From NCBI RefSeq assembly GCF_007741515.1, contig NZ_CP036263.1, positions 1,178,001 to 1,242,000 on the forward strand: a stretch of DNA of 64,000 bases. Reading direction: 5' to 3'. The notes beneath the pieces are model-generated. The model worked only from the letters and a program-made list of their open reading frames with translations. It was not told the DNA's origin and made no database searches. The translations under genes were made by a program, and so were the position numbers. Below, piece after piece: positions 17,478-28,500 of this stretch; positions within the stretch are counted from its first letter, which is position 1; each line of letters begins with the position of its first letter. Origin of the DNA: Adhaeretor mobilis (lineage in GTDB: Bacteria; Planctomycetota; Planctomycetia; Pirellulales; Lacipirellulaceae).

Positions 17478-18833
17478 ATGATCAGGCTCCATCAAAGAGC
17501 TGCGGCTGTGGCCGCAGTTGCGGGGATTCTCTCGCTTGTACTACCAGCTACTCTCAGCGCAGAAACCGTCGGCGTCCCGTCGCTTCCCACCACCCCGGAC
17601 GACTACATCGACTATGCGGTGACAAGCCTGCCGACACATTTTAAGATCGGGCCGACGGGGAATGCCGACAACACTCCCGTCGATAACCCCATCACCAATG
17701 CGGGTGCTGCGCTCGGGCGGGCATTGTTTTACGATGAGCGGCTTTCCCATAGCGGCGGAGTCAGTTGCGCTTCTTGCCATCAGCAAGCGAACGGATTCTC
17801 TGATCCAGACCAGTTTAGTGAAGGGGTTGATGGCCTCACGGGTCGGCATTCGATGGGTCTTTCCAACTCGGCAATCTATGCAAGCGGTAGCTTCTTCTGG
17901 GACGAACGTGCTACCACGCTTGAAGATCAGGTGTTGCAGCCGATTGAAAACTCCGTTGAAATGGGAGGCGATCTCGACGTACTGCGTGGAGAGTTAGCGG
18001 TCACTGAGTTCTACCCGGTGCTTTTTCAGGAAGCCTTCGGCGATAGCCAGATTACTGATGATCGCATCTCCAAAGCGCTCGCCCAGTTTGTCCGGTCCAT
18101 GGCTTCGTACCAATCGAAGTTCGACGAAGCCTTTACGCCTGCCAACCCGATCAATCCGGACTTCGATTCCGTTTTCACAGAACAAGAGCAGCTTGGAGCC
18201 ACCATTTTTCACGCTCGCGGAAGCTGCAGTACGTGTCATACGACCAACGCCCAGGTGGGCAACAATGTGCACAATATTGGCCTCGATGCGAATAACTCTT
18301 CAGACGAAGGAGCAGGCAATGGCGCGTTCAAGACCAACTCACTGAGGAACGTTGCCGTGCGTGATGGGTACATGCACGACGGACGCTTCAGCACCTTGGA
18401 AGAGGTGGTCGAGCACTATAGCTCGGGCATTCAAAATAATCCAAACCTCGATCGTGCCCTGCCGGTCGGCGGATTCGGGTTCACTGCGGCAGAAGAAGCT
18501 GCCTTGGTGGCTTTCTTGGAAACGCTTACCGACGATACATTCCTCAATAGCGAGCTCTTCTCTGACCCCTTCGTCACGCTGACAGGCGACTACAACGACG
18601 ATGGAATCGTCGATGGCGACGACCTTGGAACGTGGGTAACCGGCTACGGATCACCCGCAAGCAGCGGGAGTTTCCTCGAATGGCAACAGAATCTAGGCTT
18701 TAGCTGGCTCGACCTCAGGTCGTCAGCGACTGTTGTGAGCGGTGCGGTGCCTGAACCTTCGGCTGTTATTTTGCTCGCACTGGGGGCGGGGGCATTGACG
18801 ATGAGGAGAGGGCGTAGGGGAGGGCCTCCGTAG
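17478..18833 (+). CDS. Di-heme cytochrome c peroxidase / MauG family protein with dockerin-like loop and PEP-CTERM tail
   Basis: This is a 451-residue exported protein. A signal peptide (about 1-30, ending LSAETVG) is followed by the di-heme peroxidase fold with heme motifs CASCH (CASCHQQANGFSDP) and CSTCH (CSTCHTTNAQVG). Further family marks are HSMGLSNSAIYASGSFFWDER and RNVAVRDGYMHDGRF. After the enzyme part comes a dockerin/EF-hand-like loop, GDYNDDGIVDGDDLGTWV, at about 371-388. The tail is a PEP-CTERM sorting signal: VPEPSAVILLALGAGALT and an Arg-rich end. PEP-CTERM proteins are processed by an exosortase, so surface or extracellular placement is inferred. Electron donor unknown. It lies behind a 259-base leader without other genes. 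Confidence 0.88.
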   Translation: MIRLHQRAAAVAAVAGILSLVLPATLSAETVGVPSLPTTPDDYIDYAVTSLPTHFKIGPTGNADNTPVDNPITNAGAALGRALFYDERLSHSGGVSCASCHQQANGFSDPDQFSEGVDGLTGRHSMGLSNSAIYASGSFFWDERATTLEDQVLQPIENSVEMGGDLDVLRGELAVTEFYPVLFQEAFGDSQITDDRISKALAQFVRSMASYQSKFDEAFTPANPINPDFDSVFTEQEQLGATIFHARGSCSTCHTTNAQVGNNVHNIGLDANNSSDEGAGNGAFKTNSLRNVAVRDGYMHDGRFSTLEEVVEHYSSGIQNNPNLDRALPVGGFGFTAAEEAALVAFLETLTDDTFLNSELFSDPFVTLTGDYNDDGIVDGDDLGTWVTGYGSPASSGSFLEWQQNLGFSWLDLRSSATVVSGAVPEPSAVILLALGAGALTMRRGRRGGPP

Positions 18834-18841
18834 CTATCTCA

Positions 18842-19285
18842 TCACCCCTTGTTGTGTATTGAGGAATTTCTTATTTGCTCAACTACAGTTTTTATATCCC
18901 TCCACAAGACAGTAGAAATGTCATGTGGATAACCTTGGACAACGTTCTGTAGACTATCTTCTAATTCGTCTTGATTAGTCAAAGATAGTGCTGCCGCTGT
19001 GACTGAGGGAGAACGGCTCATCCCTGCACTGCAGAAGACAAGAGTTGGAATCTCATTTTTCAACAGCAATAGTAGTGACTCAATCGCTAATCGTAAGATA
19101 TCACTGTCCGATTGTTCTCCGTCCAAAAGTGGAAAACGGTAGTAAAGCGTTCTTCTAGGGAGCTGTTCAACTAGTTCTTCCATAGCAAGATCAAAGACCG
19201 CGACGATCTCGTTTGATGCGATATTCTCAATCGTCACATCTCGGATATTTCCTAGCCACAATCGGAATGGAATAATTTCACGCAT
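18842..19285 (-). CDS. Dual-specificity phosphatase-like protein
   Basis: This 147-residue protein has the Cys-phosphatase loop CSAGMSRS (Cys85, Arg91; CX5R) preceded by a hydrophobic strand (TLVF), and LDGEQSDSD at about 55-62 where the family has its general-acid aspartate. The fold opens FRLWLGNIRDV, as in small DSP proteins. The residue before the cysteine is Phe instead of the usual His, a small departure. The start ATG at 19285 was chosen since a longer frame would overlap the mutS end. It begins 13 bases after the mutS stop on the same strand, so it is probably co-transcribed. A phosphoprotein or phospho-nucleotide substrate is unknown. Confidence 0.8.
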   Translation of the reverse strand: MREIIPFRLWLGNIRDVTIENIASNEIVAVFDLAMEELVEQLPRRTLYYRFPLLDGEQSDSDILRLAIESLLLLLKNEIPTLVFCSAGMSRSPSVTAAALSLTNQDELEDSLQNVVQGYPHDISTVLWRDIKTVVEQIRNSSIHNKG

Positions 19286-19298
19286 GCAATTCTCGCAA

Positions 19299-21965
<2,667 letters not shown>

Positions 21966-22178
21966 GGCGGTGGGGGTCTGCTAGAAGGGAGTATGCTGAT
22001 TGCGGACCGGCATTCTAGCAAATACCACGAGCGACTTCGACCGGCTAACAAAACCCAGATAACGGGTTGAGCGGTATGATCACTCAGAGCAGCAGCAATC
22101 CGTGGCTAGCGACCCCCCCTCTATCAATTCGCGTCCTTTGGGGTGGGCTCTGTGTGCGACTCTAACCTAGGCCCGGTC

Positions 22179-22649
22179 CTATTTAGGTGTGCGAGAGGTG
22201 TCGCTAAGGAAGGGTCGCAGCTCTTCGACAAAGTCACCAGCATCAGCAAACTGGCGGTACACGCTGGCGAAGCGCACGAAGGCGACCTCATCGAGCTCAC
22301 GCAGATGCTCCATGACGAGCTCGCCCAGTTGGCGACTGTCGATCTCGCTCTCGAACGATGTGTAGACGTCGTTCTCGATTGCTGAGACAGTCTTCTCTAC
22401 ATCGCGATCGCTAATGGGACGCTTCCAGCAGGCGCGTTCTAGGCCACGCTGGATGTTTTCGCGCAGGAAGGGGACTCGTGAGCCGTCCTTCTTCACCACC
22501 TTGATCGTGGACTCTTCGATTCGCTCGTACGTTGTGTAACGCCGTTTGCAGGAGTTGCACTTCCGGCGGCGACGAATCGCAAAGCCATCCTGGCAGGCAC
22601 GGGAGTCGATTACGCGGTCGTTATCGACGCGGCAGAAGGGACATTTCAT
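22179..22649 (-). CDS. nrdR: Transcriptional repressor NrdR
   Basis: This 156-residue repressor of ribonucleotide reductase genes has an N-terminal zinc ribbon with CPFC (3-6) and CNSC (31-34) and the family stretch RRRRKCNSCKRRYTTYER. The ATP-cone follows (VVKKDGSRVPFLRENIQRGLERAC). Family knowledge: it senses ATP/dATP and binds NrdR boxes upstream of nrd operons. The start was placed at MKCPFC because every NrdR begins there; a longer frame to 22805 adds sequence with no homologous character. It lies 213 bases upstream of mutS on the same strand. No nrd gene or clear NrdR box was seen in the window. Confidence 0.95.
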   Translation of the reverse strand: MKCPFCRVDNDRVIDSRACQDGFAIRRRRKCNSCKRRYTTYERIEESTIKVVKKDGSRVPFLRENIQRGLERACWKRPISDRDVEKTVSAIENDVYTSFESEIDSRQLGELVMEHLRELDEVAFVRFASVYRQFADAGDFVEELRPFLSDTSRTPK

Positions 22650-22915
22650 GTCTCGTATGATACCCGAGCCACAGCGGGCGTAAAGCGACCAGCTTCTTTT
22701 GAGGCGGACGACTCGAGCAGGGAGCGGGATTTGCCCGTTCGTTGCCCTCAAATACCGAAGATAACCCTCGCTGCTAACCTGACTTGTCAAGAATGCCGAT
22801 TGCAAAGGACAGGTTACAATGAATCGGGCCTATTTAGCGATTTGCTAGCAATCGCAGGTGATGAGGCAGGAGTGAACCGAGATCTGGAGTGAGCCACGAT
22901 CTGGAGTAAGCCAAA

Positions 22916-23539
22916 ATGAAATGCAAACAGTGTGGCGCCGGAGCACGCAAAGATGCTGTGTTTTGTCCGAAGTGTGGAGTTCCTTTTGCCAAGCAGCGTG
23001 CTAGCCAGAGCACGAAGCGGCGCTTGACGGAGTCGCTGCCAGCCGCTGACGAGGAAGCTGAAAGTGTACTTTGGCAGGGGCGTTTTTCCCCGCGAGCAAT
23101 GTTTACGCCCTTGGCTACCGCCGTCCTCTTCACCGTGGGGCTGGTTTTGCTCGCGAAGCTCGCTCAGATTCCGCAGGAAGGTTGGTTGGTGGTTGCCGGG
23201 CTACTCGGCGTGGTTTGGATTTGGATGGTGGGCTTGCTCTTTTACCGAACGATGAGCGTTCACTACTCCCTCACCAGCCAACGTTTACTTCACGTAGAGG
23301 GGCTACTGTGGCGAAAGATCGACCGTATCGAAGCAATTGACATCGATGATGTGATCCTCAAGCAAGGTCCGATCGAGCGGTTGATGGGAGTCGGTACCGT
23401 GCAGCTCACTTCGAGTGACGAAACCACGCCAGAATTCCACCTGCCGGGAATCCGCCATGCACTGGATGTCGCTACCCTGATCGACAACGTCCGCCGTCGA
23501 GAACGCCGCGAACGCGGGCTGTATGTGGAGTCGGTTTGA
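22916..23539 (+). CDS. Zinc-ribbon and bacterial PH-domain membrane protein
   Basis: This is a 207-residue protein. An N-terminal zinc ribbon (MKCKQCGAGARKDAVFCPKCG) is followed by a charged linker, two membrane segments at about 62-80 (MFTPLATAVLFTVGLVLLAK) and 86-106 (GWLVVAGLLGVVWIWMVGLL), and a YdbS-like PH domain (YSLTSQRLLHVEGLLWRK, IDIDDVILKQGPIERLMGVG). The PH domain faces the cytoplasm by the positive-inside pattern. Family knowledge: these bPH2 proteins have unknown roles, sometimes linked to membrane stress. Its leader carries a short direct repeat, GATCTGGAGTGAGCC and GATCTGGAGTAAGCC, at about 22880-22912. Confidence 0.83.
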   Translation: MKCKQCGAGARKDAVFCPKCGVPFAKQRASQSTKRRLTESLPAADEEAESVLWQGRFSPRAMFTPLATAVLFTVGLVLLAKLAQIPQEGWLVVAGLLGVVWIWMVGLLFYRTMSVHYSLTSQRLLHVEGLLWRKIDRIEAIDIDDVILKQGPIERLMGVGTVQLTSSDETTPEFHLPGIRHALDVATLIDNVRRRERRERGLYVESV

Positions 23540-23552
23540 GTGTCTGTGTTTT

Positions 23553-23581
23553 TTGACGATTTCGTTCCGCTGAGCTAGAAT
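23553..23581 (+). promoter_or_regulatory. Sigma-70-type promoter of the parDE operon
   Basis: TTGACG (23553-23558), a 17-base spacer, and TAGAAT (23576-23581) form a near-consensus promoter 37 bases ahead of the antitoxin start. It is the clearest such promoter in the window and the -10 is overlapped by a dyad. Confidence 0.75.
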
Positions 23582-23603
23582 GGCTTGGTAGCCAAGTGCC
23601 ATT
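23579..23603 (+). promoter_or_regulatory. Palindromic operator over the parDE promoter
   Basis: AATGGC-TTGG (23579-23588) faces CCAA-GTGCCATT (23592-23603), with one unpaired base in the right arm. The dyad covers the last bases of the -10 box and ends just before the AGGAG ribosome-binding site. Its position is that expected for an antitoxin autorepressor site; that use is inferred from toxin-antitoxin biology. Confidence 0.6.
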
Positions 23604-23617
23604 AGGAGACTCAAGAG

Positions 23618-23863
23618 ATGATCGCGACAATTGCTGAAGAACAAGCCCGGTTTCTCGAAGCTGCTATTGCCAGTGGCAAATATCAAGACGAAAAAGCTGC
23701 GCTTACCGAGGCGGTGAAGCTCCTGCAGCGGCGCGATGAGTTTGTGCAAACTCTTGATCGAGCCAGCGCGGATATTAAAGCTGGAAATGGAATACCTGCC
23801 GAAGAGGTCTTTCGCAAGCTCGAAGAACAAATCGCCCGCGATGCGAAACGCAAAGTCATATGA
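23618..23863 (+). CDS. ParD-like antitoxin
   Basis: This 81-residue protein has the ParD/CopG layout. An N-terminal beta-strand and two helices form the ribbon-helix-helix part (MIATIAEEQARFLEAAIASGKYQDEKAALTEAV, given here as one region, residues 1-33). A C-terminal acidic helix (PAEEVFRKLEEQIARDAKRK) suits toxin binding. ATG is preceded by AGGAGACTCAAGAG. Its stop overlaps the toxin start (ATGA at 23860-23863), the standard coupled order antitoxin then toxin. It is expected to neutralise the RelE/ParE-type toxin and to repress its own promoter through the dyad at 23579-23603. Confidence 0.86.
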   Translation: MIATIAEEQARFLEAAIASGKYQDEKAALTEAVKLLQRRDEFVQTLDRASADIKAGNGIPAEEVFRKLEEQIARDAKRKVI

Positions 23864-24153
23864 GTTTCAAGTTTGAATTCTCAGTAGAGGCTGAGAATGA
23901 TCTCGCTGGGATCTATGCGCACGTAGCTCAAGAGAATGTCGCCGCAGCCGCTAAAATCATTGCCGAGATTAGAGTGAAATGTAAGAGACTGAGGACATTC
24001 CCCAAAAGTGGCGACCCCTGCCACGATTTAGCACGAAGCAACTATCGTCGGATCTTCTGCGGGAGTTACGTGATCTATTACGAGATATTTGAAGGTGCTG
24101 TAATGATCTTGCATATAGTTCACGGATCAAGAGATATCTCACAATTATTTTGA
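23860..24153 (+). CDS. RelE/ParE-family toxin
   Basis: This 97-residue protein shows the RelE/ParE fold marks: FEFSVEAENDLAGIYAHVA at the N-terminus, LRTFPKSGDPCHDL in the middle, and YRRIFCGSYVIYYEI followed by VMILHIVHGSRDISQLF at the end, the RxxxxxxYVIYYE...HG(x)RD pattern of ParE/YoeB relatives. Members either poison gyrase (ParE) or cut mRNA on the ribosome (RelE), and sequence alone does not separate these here, though GSRD is more frequent in ParE types. It is translationally coupled to the antitoxin and ends 16 bases before the rpoN stop on the other strand. Confidence 0.87.
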   Translation: MSFKFEFSVEAENDLAGIYAHVAQENVAAAAKIIAEIRVKCKRLRTFPKSGDPCHDLARSNYRRIFCGSYVIYYEIFEGAVMILHIVHGSRDISQLF

Positions 24154-24169
24154 CCCTAGTTCCTGAACC

Positions 24170-25690
24170 CTACTTCTCAGTCTTCGACCAGTCCTTGCGC
24201 TGCCGACTACTGGGGATGCTCATCGCCTTGCGGTACTTGGTTACTGTGCGGCGGGCAACGGTGATGCCCTCTTTGGCGAGTTCTTTCACCAGGGCATCGT
24301 CGCTGAACGGCTTGGTCTTGTTCTCGTTGTCGATGATTTCTTGCAGTTGTAGGCGAACCTTGTCCCAGGCGACCTCTTCGCCATCGGCGCCGGTGGTGCC
24401 ACCGACGAAGAATCGCTTCAAAGGAAAGATGCCGCGGTGAGTTTGCATCCACTTGTCGTCGACTGCGCGGCTAACCGTGGTGACATGCACACCGACTTTG
24501 TCGGCGATTTGCTGCATCTTGAGTGGCTCGATGTGCTCAGGGCCATCGTCGAGAAATTTCGTCTGGTGGTCAACAATCGCTTGCGACACCTTGGTGAGCG
24601 TACTGCGGCGCTGCTCGATGGCTTCAATGATCCACTGAGCCGCCATGATTTTTTTCTTAATGTAATCGCACGTTTGCTTGTCTTTCGCAGTGATCGCCTG
24701 TTGCAACATGCGGCGGTGGGTGGGGCTAATGTACAGCGAGGGTAGGTCGCCATCCTCCAAGCGTACCGTGTAGCCGCCTCCTTCTTTGCGATCGATGAAC
24801 ACGTCGGGCGTAACCGCGGCGACGGTCGTGTCGTTGAACTCAGAACCCGGCTTAGGCTTGAGCGTCTTTAGGTCTTCCCACGCTTCCTGGATTGTTTCTA
24901 TATCGTAGCCTGTCTTCTTTTCGATCAACGGCAGGCGATTGTTCTCCAGGTCTTCGAGATGGTTCTCAATAAGAACTTGCAATTCTTCGTAGAATAACAG
25001 GCCAGGTGTAAGTTGCAGCATTAAGCACTCTTTGAGCGAACGCGCGCCAACACCGGGGGGGTCGAGACGCTGAACCGTAGTGAGCGCCTCCTCAGCGACT
25101 TGCAGTTGCTCTTCGTGCCACTTTTCGGCAGCGCCATTGAGCTCTACGGGCTGGGGCGGGAGCAAATCTTCCAGTGGCGATTTCAGGTAGCCATTGGAGT
25201 CGAGGTTGTAGATGATTCTCTCGCAAAAACGCGTATGCTCCTCGTCGAGGTCGTACCAGCTTAGTTGATGCTCCAGGTAGTCTTGCAAGGATTCCGGTCG
25301 GGCGACCATGTTCGCCATTTGGTCGTGGCGGCGATCTCCTTCAGCTTCGATCTCACCGCGCGAGGGACCAGTGCGCTCTTCATAAACGTCCGGCATGTTC
25401 TCGACCATGTTCGAGAGCCGTTCAAAGTCGTCCTCGTTGTTGTCCGTCTCATCGACGACAAGTTCCTTCTCGCTATCCGAAGGAGCATCCGGATTAACTT
25501 TCTCTTCAAGCTCGTACTCTTCACCGGCAGGCTCGACTTGGTCGAGCACCGGATTGTCTTCCATCTCTTGCTCGATCCGCTCTTGTAGGGCGAGGATCGG
25601 GAGCTGCAGAATCTCCATCGATTGAATCATCCGCGGTGCAAGCACCTGCTTCTGAGACATCTGCATGCTTTGGCCAAGCGAAAGTCGCAT
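24170..25690 (-). CDS. rpoN: RNA polymerase sigma-54 factor
   Basis: This 506-residue RpoN directs transcription from -24/-12 promoters with AAA+ activators. It has the activator-interacting region I (MRLSLGQSMQMSQKQVLAPRM, residues 1-21, rich in Gln and Leu), an acidic region II (about 60-120), the core-binding domain, the HTH (MQQIADKVGVHVTTVSRAVDD), and the RpoN box ARRTVTKYRK near the C-terminus. Length is normal. It lies downstream of ybaB on the same strand, where many other bacteria have recR. The 283-base gap upstream (25691-25973) shows no gene. Confidence 0.96.
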   Translation of the reverse strand: MRLSLGQSMQMSQKQVLAPRMIQSMEILQLPILALQERIEQEMEDNPVLDQVEPAGEEYELEEKVNPDAPSDSEKELVVDETDNNEDDFERLSNMVENMPDVYEERTGPSRGEIEAEGDRRHDQMANMVARPESLQDYLEHQLSWYDLDEEHTRFCERIIYNLDSNGYLKSPLEDLLPPQPVELNGAAEKWHEEQLQVAEEALTTVQRLDPPGVGARSLKECLMLQLTPGLLFYEELQVLIENHLEDLENNRLPLIEKKTGYDIETIQEAWEDLKTLKPKPGSEFNDTTVAAVTPDVFIDRKEGGGYTVRLEDGDLPSLYISPTHRRMLQQAITAKDKQTCDYIKKKIMAAQWIIEAIEQRRSTLTKVSQAIVDHQTKFLDDGPEHIEPLKMQQIADKVGVHVTTVSRAVDDKWMQTHRGIFPLKRFFVGGTTGADGEEVAWDKVRLQLQEIIDNENKTKPFSDDALVKELAKEGITVARRTVTKYRKAMSIPSSRQRKDWSKTEK

Positions 25691-25973
25691 CTGATATCGT
25701 TCCGTCTGAGAAAGAGTACCGAGTTTGGTTCTGGGTGTGAGCAGTCACAATCTGTAACAGACGGTACTGACTCAGCGAAGGCCAAAGTCCGCTAGCGACT
25801 GCCCGTAAGGACAGCCCCAATTGAACTTGCAATCCCTTCGCCCGTGCTGAATTCTACCCCGAAAAGCCCTGTGAGGACTACGGAAAACATCTTCCCGGCG
25901 GTGGGAATCGCTCGCTGGCAGTGGAAAATCGGTCGAGAAAGCGCAAAGCCAGCGGCTCCCGGCAGTGCTGCGA

Positions 25974-26348
25974 CTAACCCGCTGGAGGGTCTTCGCCCGT
26001 GAGAGAGCCGAGGGCGTCGCCTAAGCCGGGTAGGTTCAAACCCCCGGTGAGTTCCTGCATCATTTCCGCGTTCAGAGCCTTGGCCTTTTGCTGGGCTGCG
26101 TTGATTGCGGCAGGTAGCAAATCTTCTAGCAATTCCTGATCTTGTTTTTCGACGAGTGAAGGATCGAGCCGCACGGCCAGAACTTCGCCAATGCCGTTGG
26201 CTTCCACTTCAACCATACCGCCACCAGAACTGCCCGTGACACGCTTCTCTTTGAGCTGCTCCCCCAGTTGCTGCATCTTGCCGCCCATCTCCTGGGCTTG
26301 CTTGAGCATGCCGGGCAAGTTCGCTAAGTTTCCAAGTCCTTTAAGCAT
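25974..26348 (-). CDS. ybaB: YbaB/EbfC nucleoid-associated protein
   Basis: This 124-residue protein of the YbaB/EbfC family binds DNA as a tweezer-shaped dimer. The family core is LPGMLKQAQEMGGKMQQLGEQL, then VTGSSGGGMVEVEANGIGEVLAVRLDPSL, then LEDLLPAAINAAQQKAKAL. The C-terminal tail is Gly/Leu-rich (GGLNLPGLGDALGSL). The order dnaX-ybaB is widely conserved and is kept here, with a 165-base gap that contains a palindrome. The start ATG at 26348 precedes LKGLGNLANLPGM; a shorter start at Met14 is possible. Confidence 0.93.
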   Translation of the reverse strand: MLKGLGNLANLPGMLKQAQEMGGKMQQLGEQLKEKRVTGSSGGGMVEVEANGIGEVLAVRLDPSLVEKQDQELLEDLLPAAINAAQQKAKALNAEMMQELTGGLNLPGLGDALGSLTGEDPPAG

Positions 26349-26406
26349 CGTTGTAGTTCCTTATGACTCTCATGTTAGTCTTGATTTACTGGGTGAACTG
26401 TTGGTT

Positions 26407-26480
26407 CGTAGGGTGCCGTGAGCGACAGCGAAAAGGACCGTCGTGAGTGGTGCGTTTCGCTAAAGCTTACGACACCCTAC
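26407..26480. repeat. Palindrome between ybaB and dnaX
   Basis: CGTAGGGTGCCGTGAGC (26407-26423) faces GCTTACGACACCCTAC (26465-26480). Only the outer CGTAGGGT/ACCCTAC is shared with the inner arms of the repeat copies at 34323-34469 and 55535-55686, so it may be a diverged relative. It lies between two minus-strand genes. Confidence 0.5.
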
Positions 26481-26513
26481 CTCTAGTTCCTTTCGCGCCC
26501 TTGCAAAATACTC

Positions 26514-28460
26514 TTACGCGTCACCTTTGGGCGGCACGTATCGAACTCTACCGGGGTCGCCCTCGAACAGTTCCATTGCCTTTTGCACGAAGGGCTCAGC
26601 AGCGGCGTCGGACTGTTCTCGGCGACGGCGCTCTACCTTGCTTTCCGTTGGCTGTGCGACGGCATTGGGATCGTCGTGCGTGGCGAATGTCAGCTTCACC
26701 GGGCGACCGGCAGCTTGTGTCAGCGATTCTACAATACGGTTGCGATTCGCAGGGCGTTCGCAAGCATCGCGATGAAAGGCGTGCTGCTCGGGAAAACTGG
26801 CCTCGATGCGTCCTTGAGAGTCCAGCGTGATGCGATTCGCAAAGGAAGCACTATCGGCTGCCATGCCGGGGATCGCAGCCAAAGTTTCCGCCCACAAGGC
26901 CTCGACACTTGCCGGATCGAGTTGTGTTGCTTGCGAGGAGTCTGCTGCGGCAGTCACCTTGGCTTGCGTTGCTTGATTCTCCTCCGGCGGAGCTGTTGCG
27001 ACCTCAGGAATGATCTCTTCGGGCCGCACTTCAGCAACCGTTGCTGCCACACTCGCTGATGGAGCAGCAATAGCTGGCTCGGGCTGGACACCACCGGTCG
27101 AAGGAGGACGTTGATCGGGAGCAACGCCGTTGTTCGTAGGTACCTCGCCCGCGGCTGGTTTGGTTGCCGTAGGCGTGGTTGCGACTGGTCTCGCTAACGT
27201 GCTAACGCCGTTTTTTTTTGAGCTACTTGGCGCCTGATTGCTTTGAGAAGAGCTGACTTGGACGTCAATACTACCTCCGGCAGCAACGCGGGCAGCTAGG
27301 GCGGCCAATTCGTCGAGGTTTTCCAGGTGGCAGATACGCACGATGGCCATTTCAGCCAGCGTTCGCGTCTGGGTGCTGACGCGTAGACGGGCAGCGGTTT
27401 GGTCGAGAACTTGCGCGATTGCCAGCAGCGTCTGTACGCCTAGTTGGTCAGCAACACCGCGGATTTCTTCTCGTTGGCCGGGGAGGGCGTACAGCAATTG
27501 GCTCTCGTCGCAGCCCACGGCTTGAGTCATGCAATCGCGGAAGTAGCCGAGCAGTTGATCGATAAGCTGCCCTACCTCAGCACCCTCATCGACAGCGGCA
27601 TCGAGTTCGGTCAACGCGGTTGAGGCATCGCGGGCAACGAGCGGCTCGACCAGACGGCTCAAACGGGCTGCAGGGGCGATCCCCAAGAGTTCCGTGACAT
27701 CAGTCGTGGTGATTTGGCGGCTGCCAGTCGAAAGGAGTTGCTCCAAGAGTGATTGGCTATCACGCATGGAGCCGGCCGCCCGCATGGCGAGGATCTGGAG
27801 GGCGTCTGCCTCGACCTCTACACCTTCAGCCGCTGCAATTTGGGCGAGGCGGTTCTGGATTGATGCAGTTTCAATACCCGCGAAGTCGTATCGCTGACAC
27901 CGTGAGAGGATCGTAATCGGAATCTTGTTCGGCTCGGTGGTTGCGAAGATAAACTTCACATGCTCGGGCGGTTCCTCTAGCGTTTTGAGAAGCGCGTTGA
28001 ACGCTTCTTTCGTGAGCATGTGGACTTCGTCGATGATGTAAATCTTGAAGCGAGCACGACTGGGCCGCACCGCTACGTTTTGCCGCAGTTGCCGAATCTC
28101 GTCGATGCCGCGATTGCTGGCACCATCGATTTCGAGCACGTCGACATCGTCGCCGCTGGAAACGCTCGTGCAGATTTCGCATTGGTTGCAGGGCGCCTCG
28201 GCTGGACCATCGACGCAATTGAGCGCCTTGGCAAGAATGCGAGCTGCGGAGGTCTTACCAACCCCCCGAGCACCCGTGAACAAATAGGCGTGCCCCACGC
28301 GATCGCTAGCAATCGCCCCTGTGAGCGCCTTGGCCACATGCTGCTGGCCGATGAGTTCCTCAAACGCCTGCGGGCGATAACGGCGCGCGACCACGACATA
28401 ATCGCCACTAGTCGCTTGGGCAGCAGCGGCAGAGTCGGCAGTTGTGGGGGAGTCGCTCAT
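26514..28460 (-). CDS. dnaX: DNA polymerase III subunit tau (and probably gamma by slippage)
   Basis: This 648-residue clamp-loader ATPase has Walker A TGARGVGKT at 62-70, zinc ligands Cys82, 91, 94 and 97 (CNQCEIC), Walker B YIIDEVHMLT, sensor motif TTEPNKIP, and domain III to about residue 375. A Pro/Ala/Thr-rich linker leads to a tau-specific C-terminal domain (about 510-640) that should contact DnaE. At codons 414-417 the message has nine consecutive A. A -1 shift gives KRR then stop (419 residues); a +1 shift gives TALAR then stop (421 residues). The position, just after domain III, fits a gamma product. The SRP RNA lies just upstream and ybaB downstream. Confidence 0.96.
   Translation of the reverse strand: MSDSPTTADSAAAAQATSGDYVVVARRYRPQAFEELIGQQHVAKALTGAIASDRVGHAYLFTGARGVGKTSAARILAKALNCVDGPAEAPCNQCEICTSVSSGDDVDVLEIDGASNRGIDEIRQLRQNVAVRPSRARFKIYIIDEVHMLTKEAFNALLKTLEEPPEHVKFIFATTEPNKIPITILSRCQRYDFAGIETASIQNRLAQIAAAEGVEVEADALQILAMRAAGSMRDSQSLLEQLLSTGSRQITTTDVTELLGIAPAARLSRLVEPLVARDASTALTELDAAVDEGAEVGQLIDQLLGYFRDCMTQAVGCDESQLLYALPGQREEIRGVADQLGVQTLLAIAQVLDQTAARLRVSTQTRTLAEMAIVRICHLENLDELAALAARVAAGGSIDVQVSSSQSNQAPSSSKKNGVSTLARPVATTPTATKPAAGEVPTNNGVAPDQRPPSTGGVQPEPAIAAPSASVAATVAEVRPEEIIPEVATAPPEENQATQAKVTAAADSSQATQLDPASVEALWAETLAAIPGMAADSASFANRITLDSQGRIEASFPEQHAFHRDACERPANRNRIVESLTQAAGRPVKLTFATHDDPNAVAQPTESKVERRRREQSDAAAEPFVQKAMELFEGDPGRVRYVPPKGDA
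27211..27219 (-). other. A9 slippery tract in dnaX
   Basis: Nine T on the plus strand read as A9 in the dnaX message, within Ser414-Lys-Lys-Asn417. In the -1 frame TAG occurs at 27202-27204, and in the +1 frame TAG occurs at 27194-27196. In Thermus dnaX an A9 tract causes transcriptional slippage to make gamma, and in E. coli ribosomal -1 shifting at A6G does so (established knowledge). Use of the tract here is inferred. Confidence 0.7.
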
Positions 28461-28500
28461 CGAATTTATCTATTGCCCAAGAGATGATCGACCAAAGAGC

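Noticed and set aside
22650..22805. N-terminal extension of NrdR
   Set aside because: NrdR proteins begin at MKCPFC; the extra residues are not conserved in kind.
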